Positions 1 through 8,521 of a stretch of 24,384 nucleotides of DNA are shown here, piece after piece. The stretch's first letter is position 1; each line of letters begins with the position of its first letter. Source of the DNA: a virus. Position numbers and translations under genes: made by a program. Location: positions 1 through 24,384 of the IMG/VR virus record IMGVR_UViG_3300038455_000166; one strand, 5' to 3'. Under the pieces are notes generated by a model, which did no database searches, was not told the origin of the DNA, and saw only the letters and a list, made by a program, of their open reading frames with translations.

Positions 1-1933
1 TTTGCGCGGTCGCAGCAGCCGGTGTGACCCAGGCAAAAACGAGCCCATTTGCGCGTGGTGCAACTGCAGGACGATCGACGACATTGGGCTGAGGGCCCGA
101 AGCAGGTAGCGCGACGCCTTCCAACAGTTGGGGACGACGCAGTTGACCAAACCGGGCGCGATAATACTGGCGAACGAGCAGCGCGGCACCCGTGACATGC
201 GGCGCGGCCATACTGGTGCCGTGCATGAGCATGTAGAAAGCCTTGTCCACCGTGCCCGGATCTTGCCAATCGTGCGTCGGCGAAACCTGAGTTGAACGCA
301 GCGACAGGATATTGGTGCCAGGCGCGACGACATCGGGACGAACGCGGCCGGTCGCGACCGGCCCCGGCGCATTGACAACTCCGCGGATACTAAACAGCGC
401 AATGTCGCTTGCCTTATCGGACATGGCGTAGTGGCCGTCAGAGCCGCCAGCACTCGCATTGAAATTTGCATGATTCCAGAAACCGGGCCACGCGGTGCGA
501 TAGGTATCTGCATATCCGTCATTGTCTCGGACGTTTTCGCTTGCGCCGACGATGAGCGCGTTTTTGGCAAGTTTTTCGACGCGCAAGCGGTTCATGTCGA
601 GTATGCCGTCTGGTGTGGCTGCGCCGCCCACCGCATTCACTTGTGTATCTCGTTCATCATTGCCCGAGCTGAAAACGATCAGACTGTCTGGACAAACGCA
701 GCAAAAGCGGTCAATCTCACCTGTAATGGCATTGGCATAAACATTGTTCGTCACGCCGGCCGGCGTGCCCCAGGAGTTATTGTGGACACGCGCGCCAGCA
801 TGGTGAGCAATGAGGAACGGTCCGATGGCGCCTGTTCCAAGCTGCGTTGGCCCTTGAAAGACGATGTGTGCGGCTGGCGCTACACCACGCACCTGGTGAT
901 TGGATTGTGTGCCATCGCCCCCGATGATCCCCGCCACATGTGTCCCGTGAGGATCGGTGTCTGGGACTGGGTTGCCAGGAACAGTCAGGTGACTGATTTG
1001 AAGCACGCGCGCACCCAGATCAGGATGTTGGATCGGCAGTGTTCCATTATCAAGACCACCGTCGATGATGCCAGCGATCTCTCCCGTGCCATTCAGGCGG
1101 ACCAAAAAATCTACTGCCCGGGTATCGCCGACCTGTCCTGCGCCCACGATGATTCGACCGCGATCCACTTCAAGTTGCGGCGGGAAGAAAACGTCTACGT
1201 CCAGGACACCGGGTAGTTTCAAGACGTTTTCCAAGATCGAAGCATTAACATTCAACACAAAGCCATAACCAGTATCGCCGACGATCGTTGCGCCCGTTGC
1301 TTCAAACGCTGTGCGCACATCGTTGGGATTCACATCATCGAATAATCGAACCTGGATGTTACCGGCGTCGCTGGTGGGTAGGCTGGCCGGTTGAATGACC
1401 AGTTCACGCAACGACGATGCATCAAACGGTTGTGATCGACCGGCCAGCGTATGACCCAGGGCATACGCTGGGTGATACAATCCAACCCAGCCGACAAATT
1501 CAAGTTGCCGGGCGGCAGCGGCCTGGGCGGCGGTTAGTCGAAATACGCTGGCATTGACCGGCAGATTTTGGACGTAGTTCCCACCGAGCTGAATGAGCGT
1601 GCCGATCCAGCCTGACTCGACTGGCACGATGAACTGAACTAGATAATAGGCTTGCACATCGCCGGTAGGTTCCGTAGCCTGAAATGTGGTCGGCGGCTCA
1701 GGTTCGCCTTGCGCCGGATCAAAGACGATGGCAGGCAATTCGATCCAATCGGACTCAGGGCGAAGTTGGACGGTGATGCCGCGCTCGGCGAAGCGCGGCA
1801 CCTGCTCCTCGGTGATGGAGACCCACAGCTGGTCGCCAATTTCGTGTAGGATCTGCGCCCTGTCCGCCGCAAAAGCCATTTGCTCTTGACGCCGGTCGGG
1901 ATCGAAGATCAAAACTGCCTTGATGCGACTCAT
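1..1933 (-). CDS. Subtilisin-like serine protease (S8, KP-43-like), partial at left edge
   Basis: Reading the minus strand from ATG at 1933 gives 644 residues with no stop before the window edge, so the C-terminus is missing. The S8 catalytic triad is visible: Asp291 in GIIDGG, His332 in DPHGTHVAGI and Ser574 in HGTSMAAPHVTG, with the oxyanion Asn425 in SSGNDERD. Residues about 95-160 (YYLVQF...VGWVGLYHPAYAL) and 190-255 resemble the paired propeptide-like modules of KP-43-type subtilases. The stretch GRVRPDVVAPGTNILS also fits that group. The N-terminus (MSRIKAVLIFDPDRR) has no signal peptide, which is unusual for a secreted subtilase. An in-frame TGA lies 15 bases upstream (it ends the 261-residue gene), so 1933 is the first possible ATG; the Shine-Dalgarno is weak (GGGGG). 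It is the last visible gene of the tail operon. By inference it is a cargo or particle-processing protease; a housekeeping protease is the alternative. Confidence 0.94.
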   Translation of the reverse strand, partial: MSRIKAVLIFDPDRRQEQMAFAADRAQILHEIGDQLWVSITEEQVPRFAERGITVQLRPESDWIELPAIVFDPAQGEPEPPTTFQATEPTGDVQAYYLVQFIVPVESGWIGTLIQLGGNYVQNLPVNASVFRLTAAQAAAARQLEFVGWVGLYHPAYALGHTLAGRSQPFDASSLRELVIQPASLPTSDAGNIQVRLFDDVNPNDVRTAFEATGATIVGDTGYGFVLNVNASILENVLKLPGVLDVDVFFPPQLEVDRGRIIVGAGQVGDTRAVDFLVRLNGTGEIAGIIDGGLDNGTLPIQHPDLGARVLQISHLTVPGNPVPDTDPHGTHVAGIIGGDGTQSNHQVRGVAPAAHIVFQGPTQLGTGAIGPFLIAHHAGARVHNNSWGTPAGVTNNVYANAITGEIDRFCCVCPDSLIVFSSGNDERDTQVNAVGGAATPDGILDMNRLRVEKLAKNALIVGASENVRDNDGYADTYRTAWPGFWNHANFNASAGGSDGHYAMSDKASDIALFSIRGVVNAPGPVATGRVRPDVVAPGTNILSLRSTQVSPTHDWQDPGTVDKAFYMLMHGTSMAAPHVTGAALLVRQYYRARFGQLRRPQLLEGVALPASGPQPNVVDRPAVAPRANGLVFAWVTPAAATAQ

Positions 1934-1948
1934 ATTGCCCCCGCGAGT

Positions 1949-2734
1949 TCAAGCGTCAGTATCAATGCGAACGTTGACGAGATGATTCGGATCCAAAGGT
2001 TGTCCGGGTGTGATAATGTGTGTGATCGGCTTGCCCTCGTCGGCGCGCAGGGCGCGCGTGGCTTTCAGCTCGACGTCGGCTTGCAGCGTCAGCAGCCGAA
2101 TATCGGCCGTCGGGCTTGTACCTTTGGATAAGGCGAGCTGCTTGATTTCGATATTGGCCCCGTAATCGCCATCGGTATAGGCCGCGTGTGCTTGATCCCC
2201 GAGCTGCTGACGATTGAGTTCGATCACGGTGACGACCAACGCTTCGGCCGCTTCGAGTTGATCGGTGTGGCCGTCGCTCGCCTGCAATTGGATGTTCAGC
2301 GTTTGTGTCGCTTTTAGTTTGGTGAAGATGGCCGTTACGCCATACAACACTTGAACGTTGGAGAAGCCGGTCAATTGACGTGAAGGGCGCGGCTGTAACG
2401 TGAAGATGCGCGAGTCGGTATCATCCCAACTCACCTCACTATCCTGCAAGGCTAACCGCTCACCGGTAGATGTGACGAGGCGCACGCGGCGCGGCCCGGG
2501 ATATGGCGGCTGCGTCAAGGTGTAGGGACCGGCCGGATGCATTGGATCAAACGGCAGTGTGTCGGTCCGATCGTCCGGGCGCGGTTCACTGGCGGCGGCG
2601 TCCGCCGATTTGGGATCGAGTTCAAACGAAATACTCGACACCGAGAGCGCGATGACTGGCGGCACACCCCCAAACAAACCGGGCAGCGCTGCTTTAATCA
2701 ACGCGGCCAATGCAGAAGCGAGGTTACCAATCAC
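1949..2734 (-). CDS. Unrecognised 261-residue protein of the tail operon; possible tail terminator
   Basis: I do not recognise this family with confidence. The ATG overlaps the stop of the 68-residue gene by 4 bases (ATGA), so the two are probably translationally coupled. The subtilase starts 15 bases after its stop. The N-terminus (MIGNLASALAALIKAALPG) is a hydrophobic or amphipathic helix but not a clean signal peptide. An acidic, proline-rich linker covers about residues 43-75. The rest (about 80-261) looks like an alternating beta-sheet protein with one helix carrying LEAAEALVVTVIELN. The opening helix followed by an SISFEL strand recalls, weakly, the DUF4255/Pvc16-type tail terminator of extracellular contractile injection systems. 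A terminator gene would otherwise be missing from this cluster. That assignment is inference only. The gene is judged real from its coupling, length and lack of interruption. Confidence 0.6.
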   Translation of the reverse strand: MIGNLASALAALIKAALPGLFGGVPPVIALSVSSISFELDPKSADAAASEPRPDDRTDTLPFDPMHPAGPYTLTQPPYPGPRRVRLVTSTGERLALQDSEVSWDDTDSRIFTLQPRPSRQLTGFSNVQVLYGVTAIFTKLKATQTLNIQLQASDGHTDQLEAAEALVVTVIELNRQQLGDQAHAAYTDGDYGANIEIKQLALSKGTSPTADIRLLTLQADVELKATRALRADEGKPITHIITPGQPLDPNHLVNVRIDTDA

Positions 2735-2937
2735 TGGGTTGATCCATCCCCTGGCTGCGAATTCGATTGGGACGCATCCTTGCCCAGTTCCTCTTCCAAC
2801 ACCTGAATCGCGCCGCTGATGCGCAGGAGTGTATTGCGTAGATTGGCCGCCTGCGCTTCCAGCTCGTTTAACTTGTTTTGCCCGAGCTCGAATTCAGCTT
2901 TGAGTTCGGTTAGGCGCTTCTCCAATTGATCTCTCAC
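2731..2937 (-). CDS. Small coiled-coil protein (68 aa)
   Basis: This short gene starts at a GTG that overlaps the fibre stop (GTGA at 2934-2937) and ends overlapping the next gene by 4 bases, which strongly supports it being translated. Residues 1-52 form one uninterrupted amphipathic helix, beginning (M)RDQLEKRLTELKAEFELG, with heptad-spaced Leu/Ile and no proline, so a coiled coil is expected. Residues 53-68 are a polar Ser/Gln/Gly tail. The preceding fibre also ends in a predicted helix (about 417-445). A plausible inference is that the small protein trimerises and caps, chaperones or attaches the fibre. No database family is recognised. Confidence 0.7.
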   Translation of the reverse strand: MRDQLEKRLTELKAEFELGQNKLNELEAQAANLRNTLLRISGAIQVLEEELGKDASQSNSQPGDGSTQ

Positions 2938-4298
2938 GCCAGTTTTCCTTTTCTGCTTCCACTACTCTTGATCTGATGGTTGAGTGTTTCAATCTCCCGC
3001 TGCATGGAGTGGATCGTCTTCTGTTGCTCCTGTGCGACCCGTGTTAGCACCGTGATGAAATGCATGGGAATGACTCCCTTTCGATCTGGCGTAGCCAGAA
3101 GGTCCGGCGTATCCTCGGAAATGAAGCCCAGGCACACGTCTTTGCGAGCATCGTCTCGGTAGTTGAACATGACCGCCTCGACTTCTGTTAAACATTTCAG
3201 TGCGTCTTCACCGGAGAAGGTACGAATATTCTCTTTCAGCTCGCGGGACGAAACGGGGTTCAATTTTCGATACCATATCTGGATATTGTTATTATTAAGA
3301 TAGAGGTCAGTATTCGATTCTAGATCCAGGGCACTGCCGTCCGCCCTCATATCCAGGACCTTCGCACCGCCGCCATCTAAGCGAATGCGGTTGCCGACGA
3401 CATGGAGCTTGACCTGAGGGCTATTCGTCCCGATGCCAACGGTGCCTGCAATCCATGCATTGCCAGCACCCGGATCACCCCAGTTGCCGAGACCACCGAC
3501 ATTTAGCGAAACGGGCGCCAATACGCCCGGCGTATGAACACCAAAGATCGGTTTAGTGTAATCAAGGTTCTGATTCAGTCTCAGCCAAGTGCCGTCATTC
3601 CAGACCACAGTTCCGCCAGCGGGCAGTACCCGGGCGGCGCCACCCGCACGTTTCTCGAAGGAAATATCGCCATTGACGTCAAGTAGTGAGGCTGGCGTTG
3701 CCGTCCCAATACCAACATTGCCCCGGTCAAAAGCCAGCACGCCGGGGTAATTGGTGCCGGCATTGAATTGATTGAAGACCCACCGAACGACACCACTTGT
3801 GACGACGGTGTTGAGATTGAGATAGTAATTCCCTGGCTCAGCCTTCGACTCTGCTCTTAGCGTGTCTCCACTGTAATTAATCGGCGTCTGAACCGTGAGC
3901 CTGGCGGCTGGCGTCGCCGTGCCAATGCCGACGTTGCCACTGGCGGTTAAACGCATCTTTTCGCTGTTCGCGCCAGCGCGCAGAACCAGATCGTGGCTTG
4001 TCATGACCGATACAATTCCGCCTGTGGCATCAACGCCCATCAGGATTTCGCGGGTGCCGTCTTTGACATTCAGATAATTTGCGCCAGTTGTATTGGCGAC
4101 AGTCAGGCTTCGGTCAGGTGACGTCGTCCCGATGCCGACGTTGCCAGTGATCGTCAGCGGGCCGGTCATCGCATCACCCGCTCTGTTGACTTTGGCGGTA
4201 TCCAAACGCAGCAGTTCGTTGATGGCATCATTCCAGTCGGTCGAACGAATGATGTCCCCCCGCGACTTGGGGAATGGTGGAGCAGGTATAAAAGCCAT
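2934..4298 (-). CDS. Tail fibre with C-terminal S74 intramolecular chaperone
   Basis: 454 residues. The N-terminus (residues 1-50) has a helix with STDWNDAINELLRLD followed by AMTGPLTI, a common fibre lead-in. Four copies of a VGIGT-[TAN]-[ST]P motif occur near residues 53, 122, 194 and 287, separated by beta-rich segments, as in many trimeric fibre shafts. The C-terminal peptidase S74 domain (endosialidase chaperone) starts at about 349 with SSRELKENI. Ser350 and Lys355 have the five-residue spacing of the self-cleavage pair, and the domain ends in a helix at about 417-445. In this family three chaperone domains fold the trimer and then cut themselves off. The start is fixed by an excellent Shine-Dalgarno (AAAGGAG) just upstream of the ATG. 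A 67-base gap separates it from the preceding gene. The role is likely target recognition by the particle. Confidence 0.9.
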   Translation of the reverse strand: MAFIPAPPFPKSRGDIIRSTDWNDAINELLRLDTAKVNRAGDAMTGPLTITGNVGIGTTSPDRSLTVANTTGANYLNVKDGTREILMGVDATGGIVSVMTSHDLVLRAGANSEKMRLTASGNVGIGTATPAARLTVQTPINYSGDTLRAESKAEPGNYYLNLNTVVTSGVVRWVFNQFNAGTNYPGVLAFDRGNVGIGTATPASLLDVNGDISFEKRAGGAARVLPAGGTVVWNDGTWLRLNQNLDYTKPIFGVHTPGVLAPVSLNVGGLGNWGDPGAGNAWIAGTVGIGTNSPQVKLHVVGNRIRLDGGGAKVLDMRADGSALDLESNTDLYLNNNNIQIWYRKLNPVSSRELKENIRTFSGEDALKCLTEVEAVMFNYRDDARKDVCLGFISEDTPDLLATPDRKGVIPMHFITVLTRVAQEQQKTIHSMQREIETLNHQIKSSGSRKGKLA

Positions 4299-4365
4299 GG
4301 CTGGCTCCTTTCACATGAGTTGAATCAAAGCCGCCCGCAGCAGCCCGAGTTTGAAACAGTCAGCA

Positions 4366-4857
4366 TCAAAAGACAATGTCCCACAGCAGAGTGAGTCTGA
4401 ACGCGTTGGTTTTTGTCACCGGATCGAAGACCACGCGGTTATACATCACGCCGCTGGCATCGGCATTGAAAATGCCCGCTTCGCGCAGCGGGTCCGCACC
4501 GTTGGCGTCACCGTAATCGAAGACCGCCGTCAGCGACGCTTTGACACGCTTGATAACCTGGCCGGCGCTCGTCTCGTCGAACTCGGTATAGGTCACATCG
4601 CTGATCGGGTTGCGTGGGCCGCGCTGGGCGTTGAGGCCGGCATCGGTATCGGCCGGCGTCGTGCCGTCCGTGCCGACTGCCATGTGCGTAACTTTGCTGG
4701 GTGGCACGCCGACCGTCACCCCGGTGAACAGCTGCGCTACCAGCCGCCGCCCGCTCGTCACAATACGATTGTGGCAGCGCTGTTCATGGACAAGGCAACC
4801 ATCTTGATCCGTCAACTGCAAAGTCAATGTTCCGCGCATCTCGAGGTTTTCGTTCAT
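4366..4857 (-). CDS. Tail accessory/fibre-attachment-like protein (163 aa)
   Basis: The start chosen is ATG at 4857, preceded by AAAGGAA at good distance and lying 16 bases after the gpI-like stop. The frame stays open further upstream, but that part overlaps the gpI-like gene and reads as low-quality sequence. The protein begins MNENLEMRGTLTLQL and has a beta-rich layout: NRIVTSGRRLVAQLF at about 30-44, THMAVGTDGTTPADTDAGL in the middle, and LREAGIF followed by NRVVF and LTLLWDIVF at the C-terminus. From memory this pattern occurs in small proteins coded between gpI and fibre genes of tail clusters, where they may connect fibres to the baseplate. No named family is claimed. Its position between gpI and the S74 fibre supports a role at the baseplate edge. 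Confidence 0.65.
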   Translation of the reverse strand: MNENLEMRGTLTLQLTDQDGCLVHEQRCHNRIVTSGRRLVAQLFTGVTVGVPPSKVTHMAVGTDGTTPADTDAGLNAQRGPRNPISDVTYTEFDETSAGQVIKRVKASLTAVFDYGDANGADPLREAGIFNADASGVMYNRVVFDPVTKTNAFRLTLLWDIVF

Positions 4858-4873
4858 GGCCGATTCCTTTCGA

Positions 4874-6145
4874 TCATGTGAAACCGTGACTGCCATCAAA
4901 GGGCGAGATGTCAAACACGCCGCCGATGGCAAAGGCTTCTCGGATGTCATGGGCTTCGAGCGACCGCTCGACACTGCCGACCACCAGCATCTCAGTCGCT
5001 GCCGCCTCTTCGGCGATGTGATGAATGCCCAAGCGTGCAAGCGATTCGCGTTGATCGTGGTTCTCCAGGAAGTTGAGCGAGAAATGGACGTTGCTGCGCA
5101 CGCCCGCGGCGCGCGTTTGATCGACGATGTGCGAGATGAGCTCGATCGGCAGACCTTGAAACACGAAGAGCTCGCCGGTATAACCATAACGCGCTTTGAG
5201 ATCAGCCACGGCGTTTTGCAGGAAGTAAGGCACGTGCACATCAAAGGTCAGCGGCTGATAACGCACCCAGCGCATTTCCACGCGAAACAGCGGCAGGTCG
5301 AAGGTGTCGGCGCCGTCGAACGTGCTGATGTCAAACAGGCCGCTCTGTGCGCGGAACTTCCATTCGCTGTGCTGCGTGGGCACGGCGGGCAATATCGCCG
5401 GTGTGCTGCCGTCGAGATTCGTAAAGAAACTGGTGACATCCTGGGCGGCCAGTACGGCGATCAAGTGGCCGTTGTCGTCGGCCGAAAACGTGAGCGTTTG
5501 GCCGGCGCCAATGATCAAGCTCGCGTCGGCCTTGACGCCAGTGCCCATCCCGATCAATTCCATCGAAAGTTGCCGGCCGCCGCCCGTATTGAACGTCCAC
5601 TGGACGACTGGGCGCTGCGCTTGAACGGCCGGGATGTCGATCGCGACGATGATCTCACTGGCGTTGGCGACGGTTGCAACGCTATCAAAGATAACGCGCT
5701 GTACATCAGGCGAGAATTCTTCGACGACGATCAAATCCTCGATGTCCTGCTGCAGGTCTTTGAATTTGGCTGGCAGGTTTAATTGCGCCAGATCGAAAGG
5801 CAGGCCCAGTGCCGATCGGACCGCGCCTTTGATGGCTTTGACGGTGCCGCCACCCGTAAACAGCGGCACAACCGACTTCAGCCGCAAACGGAATGCGTCG
5901 TCAGTCTCCAGTGTCCCATCGCGCAGCTGGCGACGGCTCACACCGTAAATCGCGCCCAGGCCGTCGAGCGCTGCGCCGCTGGCGTAATTCACCCAGTGCG
6001 ATTTAAGCAATCGCTTGACGGCTTCATCGGCGTCCATCAATTCCGCACCGATCGCATCGAGCAGCTTGTACAGCAGCGACTCGGTATCGGTCGTCGCGTA
6101 AGCCTGCGGAAATAACCTGGCTAGTCGGTCAGTCTTGTAAGACAT
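4874..6145 (-). CDS. P2 gpI-like baseplate protein with extended C-terminus
   Basis: 423 residues. Residues 1-115 match the phage P2 gpI (Tail_P2_I) layout: an N-terminal helix pair, ASGAALDGLGAIYGVSRRQ at 56-73, a charged segment with DDAFRLRLKS at 82-91, then GGTVKAIKGAVRSALGLP. In P2-type tails gpI works with gpJ at the baseplate edge. The protein is about twice the usual gpI length. Residues 180-300 look like a beta-sandwich (ligand-binding or jelly-roll type), 300-385 are mixed, and a short motif FDIS-x-FDG occurs twice (271-278 and 411-418). It starts 6 bases after the gpJ-like stop and is followed after 16 bases by the 163-residue gene. The gpI assignment of the N-terminal part is good; the C-terminal part is unrecognised and could hold or decorate the fibre. 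Confidence 0.85.
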   Translation of the reverse strand: MSYKTDRLARLFPQAYATTDTESLLYKLLDAIGAELMDADEAVKRLLKSHWVNYASGAALDGLGAIYGVSRRQLRDGTLETDDAFRLRLKSVVPLFTGGGTVKAIKGAVRSALGLPFDLAQLNLPAKFKDLQQDIEDLIVVEEFSPDVQRVIFDSVATVANASEIIVAIDIPAVQAQRPVVQWTFNTGGGRQLSMELIGMGTGVKADASLIIGAGQTLTFSADDNGHLIAVLAAQDVTSFFTNLDGSTPAILPAVPTQHSEWKFRAQSGLFDISTFDGADTFDLPLFRVEMRWVRYQPLTFDVHVPYFLQNAVADLKARYGYTGELFVFQGLPIELISHIVDQTRAAGVRSNVHFSLNFLENHDQRESLARLGIHHIAEEAAATEMLVVGSVERSLEAHDIREAFAIGGVFDISPFDGSHGFT

Positions 6146-6151
6146 TGTCTG

Positions 6152-8086
6152 TCAGCTGAAGTCAACGGTCGTGATTGCAGCTTGTATGCCCGGATAAGCG
6201 GCGGCGCTGATATTGACTTCGACAATCGGGTCGTGATCAGCCGCTCGAAAGTCAGGTGCATTGCTCTTGTCGATGATCAGCGCGACCGTGTTGGAATTTA
6301 CCAGTGCGACCCGGTGCGTGAAATTGCCGACACGTTCGGGCGGCTGATCGGGCGTGTTGATCAATGTCGCGCGGATGGTGATGCTGAGATCGATCGCGAA
6401 GTTCTTGAACGTCACCGCCGCGTTGGTTGCATCGAGCAGCTGCAAATTGATCTGAGTCTTGGAACCGGCTGGTCGATCGGCTTTGAACAATGTCAACAGC
6501 ACGACCTTCAACTTGCCGGTATCTGGATCAGGGCGCAGCAATTCCGTGTTCGCGATGGTGAACGGATCGCTTACGTCGCCCACCAAATCGCTGCCTGGAT
6601 GATCGGGATCGGGCTTGCGATAGGTCAGCTGGGCCTCGGCGACATCGCTCAGGCCAGGCACTTGATAAGCCAGGGCATTCAAGCGCCGCACCGATAGCGG
6701 GTCGCCAATCGTGAGCGCCTGAATGGCGTTGACGATCGCTGAGCGGAATGTCGCCAGCGCGGTCGCGGGAACGCTGAGATCAGGAATGACGTAGAAGGTG
6801 CCCGAGATCACGACCTGCGTGATCACTTCGAGCCGCGCCACAATGCCGGCCGCGCGCGTCCGCTCGATCGCCTGGCGCACGTCCTCGCGCACCTTGTCGA
6901 CATTGCCGGCCGCATAGCGCACGCGCACTTCACCCAGCGGCACGGCTTCGTCAACACTATGGTCAATCACTTCGACGCTGTCCACACCATCAACGTCGAG
7001 CACCGCATACTTGATGGCGTTCAAGGTCGCATTGCCGGCGCGCTCCAAAGCATGTTTGGCGCGCTCACGGAGTTGATCATCGGGTTCGGGATTGCGCCCG
7101 CCTTGAGTCGGCGCTTCGTTGACGACGCCGGTCACGCCGGTCGGAGGCGTCGGCATCACGACAATGGCCTGCGCATTCACGTTGCCATTGGGGCCGGCCT
7201 GCGCTGCCTCGGCGGCCACCGTCACGCTCTTGGGTTTGTAACGAATGCGAAGCTCGTCAGTGGGGCGGACGCCATCCGCCAAAGTGATCGTGCGCTCGTC
7301 GTCGCCAAACGGTTTCTTCGGCTGAGTATCCTTGGTCGTCAATGGTGTCGTGCTGGCCGGATCGGCCGTGCGCGGCCAGATACCGATCAATTGCGCGATC
7401 TTATTCGCGACGTTCACTACGCCGTTTGACTGTGTACCAAATTCATCCGTTTGTGGGGGTATCGTCGCTTCCTGCGTGGTCACGAATTCGCGGCCGCCTT
7501 CGTCCGCAATGCGGGTATTCACCGGAATGACGACGGCGTTATTGGCGGCCGTCTTGCGCAGGAAGGTCACAGCGCCGGTCGCTTTGATCGCGGGATTGCG
7601 CGCCATGCCCAACACGGCGACGACGTTGTCCAAAGCAACGCCGGTGGCGACGTCGATGAAGGCGCGCCGATAGGCCTCGTCCATCTGCTCGTACAGCACT
7701 TTGACTTCACGCGCCACAGCGCGAATGAGCGTGCCGGTGACGCTGCCCGGATTGAAATCGGTCAGCCCGGCCGGACGCTCGAGATACGTGTAGTCAACAA
7801 ACAAGCGTGAACCTTCGTCCGGGCGCTGGTCAGCGTTGGTCCACACGATGCGGTTGTTGGCAAACCGATAGTGCTCGTCCGGCAGAAACGTCATCGGCTT
7901 GTGATCTTTCATGCCGGTGACCTGGGTGATGGCATAGCCGGGGCGCGGCAGTTCGTACGTGCTGACGGCGCTCTTGAAAACGAACCGGGCCTGATCCGGC
8001 TGCTCGACGCCGTTGCGAATGCGATCTTCCAGCGCGGCGATCAGTTCGGCGTAAGGCACCGAAAAGGGATGTCCAGGGTCGATCAT
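6152..8086 (-). CDS. Baseplate wedge protein, gpJ-like
   Basis: 644 residues, clearly in the Baseplate_J family (phage P2 gpJ, Mu gp47, T4 gp6, Afp11). Diagnostic blocks are GTLIRAVAREVKVLYEQMDE and GVALDNVVAVLGMAR in the N-terminal third, then TGAVTFLRK followed by a region of IPVNTRI type. GRNPEPDDQLRERAKHAL and DVDGVDSVEVID lie in the central third. The first 120 residues form an extra beta domain containing FLPDEHYRF, and roughly the last 150 form a beta-sandwich-like extension, so it is longer than P2 gpJ (about 300 residues) and nearer to eCIS and T4 gp6 sizes. The ATG overlaps the gp25-like stop by 4 bases (ATGA), giving the classic gp25-gpJ-gpI order. It forms the wedge ring that triggers sheath contraction. 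Confidence 0.95.
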   Translation of the reverse strand: MIDPGHPFSVPYAELIAALEDRIRNGVEQPDQARFVFKSAVSTYELPRPGYAITQVTGMKDHKPMTFLPDEHYRFANNRIVWTNADQRPDEGSRLFVDYTYLERPAGLTDFNPGSVTGTLIRAVAREVKVLYEQMDEAYRRAFIDVATGVALDNVVAVLGMARNPAIKATGAVTFLRKTAANNAVVIPVNTRIADEGGREFVTTQEATIPPQTDEFGTQSNGVVNVANKIAQLIGIWPRTADPASTTPLTTKDTQPKKPFGDDERTITLADGVRPTDELRIRYKPKSVTVAAEAAQAGPNGNVNAQAIVVMPTPPTGVTGVVNEAPTQGGRNPEPDDQLRERAKHALERAGNATLNAIKYAVLDVDGVDSVEVIDHSVDEAVPLGEVRVRYAAGNVDKVREDVRQAIERTRAAGIVARLEVITQVVISGTFYVIPDLSVPATALATFRSAIVNAIQALTIGDPLSVRRLNALAYQVPGLSDVAEAQLTYRKPDPDHPGSDLVGDVSDPFTIANTELLRPDPDTGKLKVVLLTLFKADRPAGSKTQINLQLLDATNAAVTFKNFAIDLSITIRATLINTPDQPPERVGNFTHRVALVNSNTVALIIDKSNAPDFRAADHDPIVEVNISAAAYPGIQAAITTVDFS

Positions 8087-8511
8087 CTTGGCTCCAAATT
8101 CACGTCATAGACCAGGTTCAGTGGATTGGGTGCGTCGATCAACAGCACGTCCATTTGAAGTCGAACGACATTGGATTCACCGGCCAAAACTTGCGTGCGG
8201 ATGTTATCGACCTTAGCGACGCGCGGGTCTTGTTCGATCGCTGCACGGGCGAACGCCATCAGTTTCACGTGCGTGCGCGTCACGTTCGGCTCGCCGATCA
8301 GCTCGTCGAGGCGCGAACCGTAAGCAGGCCAGCCGAGCGGCGCGAGTTCGCCTTTGCGGACTTTGAGATGCAAAATCAGAGCCTGGATAATGTTGTCGTT
8401 GCCGTGTGCGAGATCGAGATCGCCCGCATCATCGCGTGCCAGATCAAGGCCGCCGCTGTATTCGGTCAGCCGCAAATCGTCGCCAAACAATCTTGCTCGA
8501 TCGAGAGTCAT
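8083..8511 (-). CDS. Baseplate wedge protein, gp25/gpW-like
   Basis: 142 residues. The conserved gp25 pattern is visible: DLDLAHGNDNIIQALILHL, then RKGELAPLGWPAYGSRLDEL, and the C-terminal block EQDPRVAKVDNI with closing beta strands. The EPR-type core motif of gp25 proteins is represented only loosely, and the protein is slightly longer than the typical 110-140. gp25 nucleates sheath assembly at the baseplate by mimicking the sheath handshake strands. The gene starts 10 bases after the Ig-like gene and overlaps gpJ by 4 bases, an arrangement common to P2, Mu, T6SS and eCIS clusters. Confidence 0.92.
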   Translation of the reverse strand: MTLDRARLFGDDLRLTEYSGGLDLARDDAGDLDLAHGNDNIIQALILHLKVRKGELAPLGWPAYGSRLDELIGEPNVTRTHVKLMAFARAAIEQDPRVAKVDNIRTQVLAGESNVVRLQMDVLLIDAPNPLNLVYDVNLEPR

Positions 8512-8521
8512 CGTTCAGGCC

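Noticed and set aside
431-1216. Plus-strand frame of 261 codons at the left end
   Set aside because: It is antisense to the S8 protease, whose triad motifs are unambiguous on the minus strand.
4857-5244. Upstream extension of the 163-residue gene to 5244
   Set aside because: The added 129 residues are antisense-like Ser/Arg/Cys-rich sequence inside the gpI-like gene; ATG at 4857 has a good ribosome site.
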